6,358 nucleotides of DNA, from NCBI GenBank assembly GCA_039934875.1, contig JBDTLH010000068.1, positions 1 to 6,358 of the forward strand, given 5' to 3'. The first letter of the stretch is position 1. Each line of letters starts with the position of its first letter. Made by a program: the position numbers and the translations under genes. The stretch comes from JBDTLH01 sp039934875 (GTDB taxonomy: Bacteria; Acidobacteriota; Terriglobia; Terriglobales; Acidobacteriaceae). Under the pieces are notes generated by a model. The model was not told the DNA's origin. It saw only the letters and a program-made list of their open reading frames with translations, and did not search any database. Of this stretch, positions 5,592 to 6,358 are shown in pieces.

Positions 5592-6358
5592 ATGGGTCGC
5601 ATACTCGCCATCGCAAACCAGAAAGGCGGAGTGGGCAAAACCACCACCGCCATTAACCTGGCCGCCAGTTTTGCCGCTGCGGAAGTCAGGACCCTTCTCG
5701 TCGATACCGACCCGCAGGCAAATTCCTCCAGCGGCATCGGTTTCTCTCGCGAACAGGATACTGCCCGTCTCAGCAGTTACGAGGTTCTCAGCGGAAGCTG
5801 CCTCGCCGTAGAGGCTATTATCTCCACGGAGATGGAGGACCTTGACCTTCTTCCTGCCTCCAAGCACCTGATTGGCGGCGCCATCGAACTCGTCGAAGCG
5901 GAGCGCCGGGAGTTTCGCCTGCGCGATGCGCTCGCCGCAGTGCGTGATGACTACGAATACATCGTCATAGACTGTCCACCCGCCCTTGACCTGCTCACCT
6001 TGAACGCCTTGGTCGCCGCCGATGCTGTAGTCGTTCCCATGCAGGCGGAGTATTTCGCCCTCGAAGGCGTCAGCGAACTGCTGGGGACCCTCAACAGCAT
6101 CCGCGAAGCCTTCAATCCCGCAATCGAGATCGATGCCGTTGTGCTTACGATGTATGACGAGCGCACCAATTTGGCCCAACAGGTGGCTGCCAACCTGCGC
6201 GAATACTTCGGCGATAAAATGTGCGTGACCACCATCCCCCGCAATATCCGTCTCGCCGAGGCCCCCAGCTATGGCAAGCCCGTGCTGCTTTATGACCCGC
6301 GCTCCAAGGGCGCGGAGAGTTACATCAGGCTGGCGAAAGAGTTGATGGGGCGCCATGA
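5592..6358 (+). CDS. parA: Chromosome-partitioning ATPase ParA/Soj (extreme C-terminus beyond the window)
   Basis: ParA is a deviant-Walker ATPase that dimerises on ATP, coats the nucleoid and moves ParB-parS complexes, segregating replicated origins. In view are 255 codons, close to a full chromosomal ParA (about 250-270). The frame is still open at the edge, where CAT GA follows KELMGR. Motifs: deviant Walker A KGGVGKTT (11-18) with signature Lys11 and catalytic Lys16; DTDPQAN (38-44); Walker B IVIDCPP (124-130); VVVPMQAEYFALEG (147-160); MYDERTNLAQQV (187-198); and RNIRLAEAPSYGKP (217-230). It starts directly with the ATPase domain and has no N-terminal DNA-binding extension, so it is chromosomal Soj-like rather than the P1-plasmid type. 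A TGA at 5583-5585 closes the frame upstream, limiting the start to ATG 5586 or ATG 5592. I prefer 5592 (MGRILAIANQKGG) by family resemblance. No strong ribosome binding site serves either. parB is expected just beyond the edge. Confidence 0.96.
   Translation, partial: MGRILAIANQKGGVGKTTTAINLAASFAAAEVRTLLVDTDPQANSSSGIGFSREQDTARLSSYEVLSGSCLAVEAIISTEMEDLDLLPASKHLIGGAIELVEAERREFRLRDALAAVRDDYEYIVIDCPPALDLLTLNALVAADAVVVPMQAEYFALEGVSELLGTLNSIREAFNPAIEIDAVVLTMYDERTNLAQQVAANLREYFGDKMCVTTIPRNIRLAEAPSYGKPVLLYDPRSKGAESYIRLAKELMGRH

Noticed and set aside
5523..6356. 277-codon minus-strand open frame over parA
   Set aside because: It is antisense to parA, which has every ParA motif in order, and the product resembles nothing. 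It is a codon-bias shadow.

Overview
The window looks like ordinary core chromosome from a moderately GC-rich, Gram-negative-type bacterium. Protein style and gene order (rsmG next to parA, and an FtsH beginning MNSTVKTVLFW) suggest Acidobacteriota (Terriglobia/Koribacter-like). That placement is inference from pattern memory, not a database result. Six protein-coding genes cover nearly everything. There is no sign of prophage, insertion sequence, CRISPR array, tRNA or rRNA gene.

Layout. (1) Positions 1-1600, minus strand: ftsH, the membrane AAA+ zinc protease, cut by the left edge so that its C-terminus is missing. (2) Positions 1601-1796: a divergent intergenic region with the ftsH ribosome binding site and a short imperfect 12-bp tandem repeat in the ftsH leader. 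(3) Positions 1797-3931, plus strand: folC (folylpolyglutamate/dihydrofolate synthase), then a PlsC-type 1-acylglycerol-3-phosphate acyltransferase. The second gene probably starts at a TTG that overlaps the folC stop codon. A perfect 8-bp-stem hairpin makes up the last codons of the acyltransferase gene, and it lies in a convergent junction. (4) Positions 3964-5374, minus strand: rsmG (16S rRNA m7G methyltransferase) followed 7 nt later by a class-I glutamine-amidotransferase-like gamma-glutamyl hydrolase (peptidase C26), likely one transcript. (5) Positions 5375-5591: a divergent intergenic region. (6) Positions 5592-6358, plus strand: parA/soj, the chromosome-partition ATPase, running off the right edge within its last codons.

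The most informative non-coding signal is a perfect 14-bp palindrome, GTTCCACGTGGAAC, present twice. One copy lies inside rsmG (4848-4861), the other between rsmG and parA (5496-5509). It closely resembles parS, the centromere-like site bound by ParB. With parA adjacent, this marks the window as part of a chromosome-partition locus, which usually lies near the replication origin. Apart from this, the genes are housekeeping: protein quality control, folate metabolism, phospholipid synthesis, ribosome modification and chromosome segregation. I found no convincing undescribed multi-gene system.
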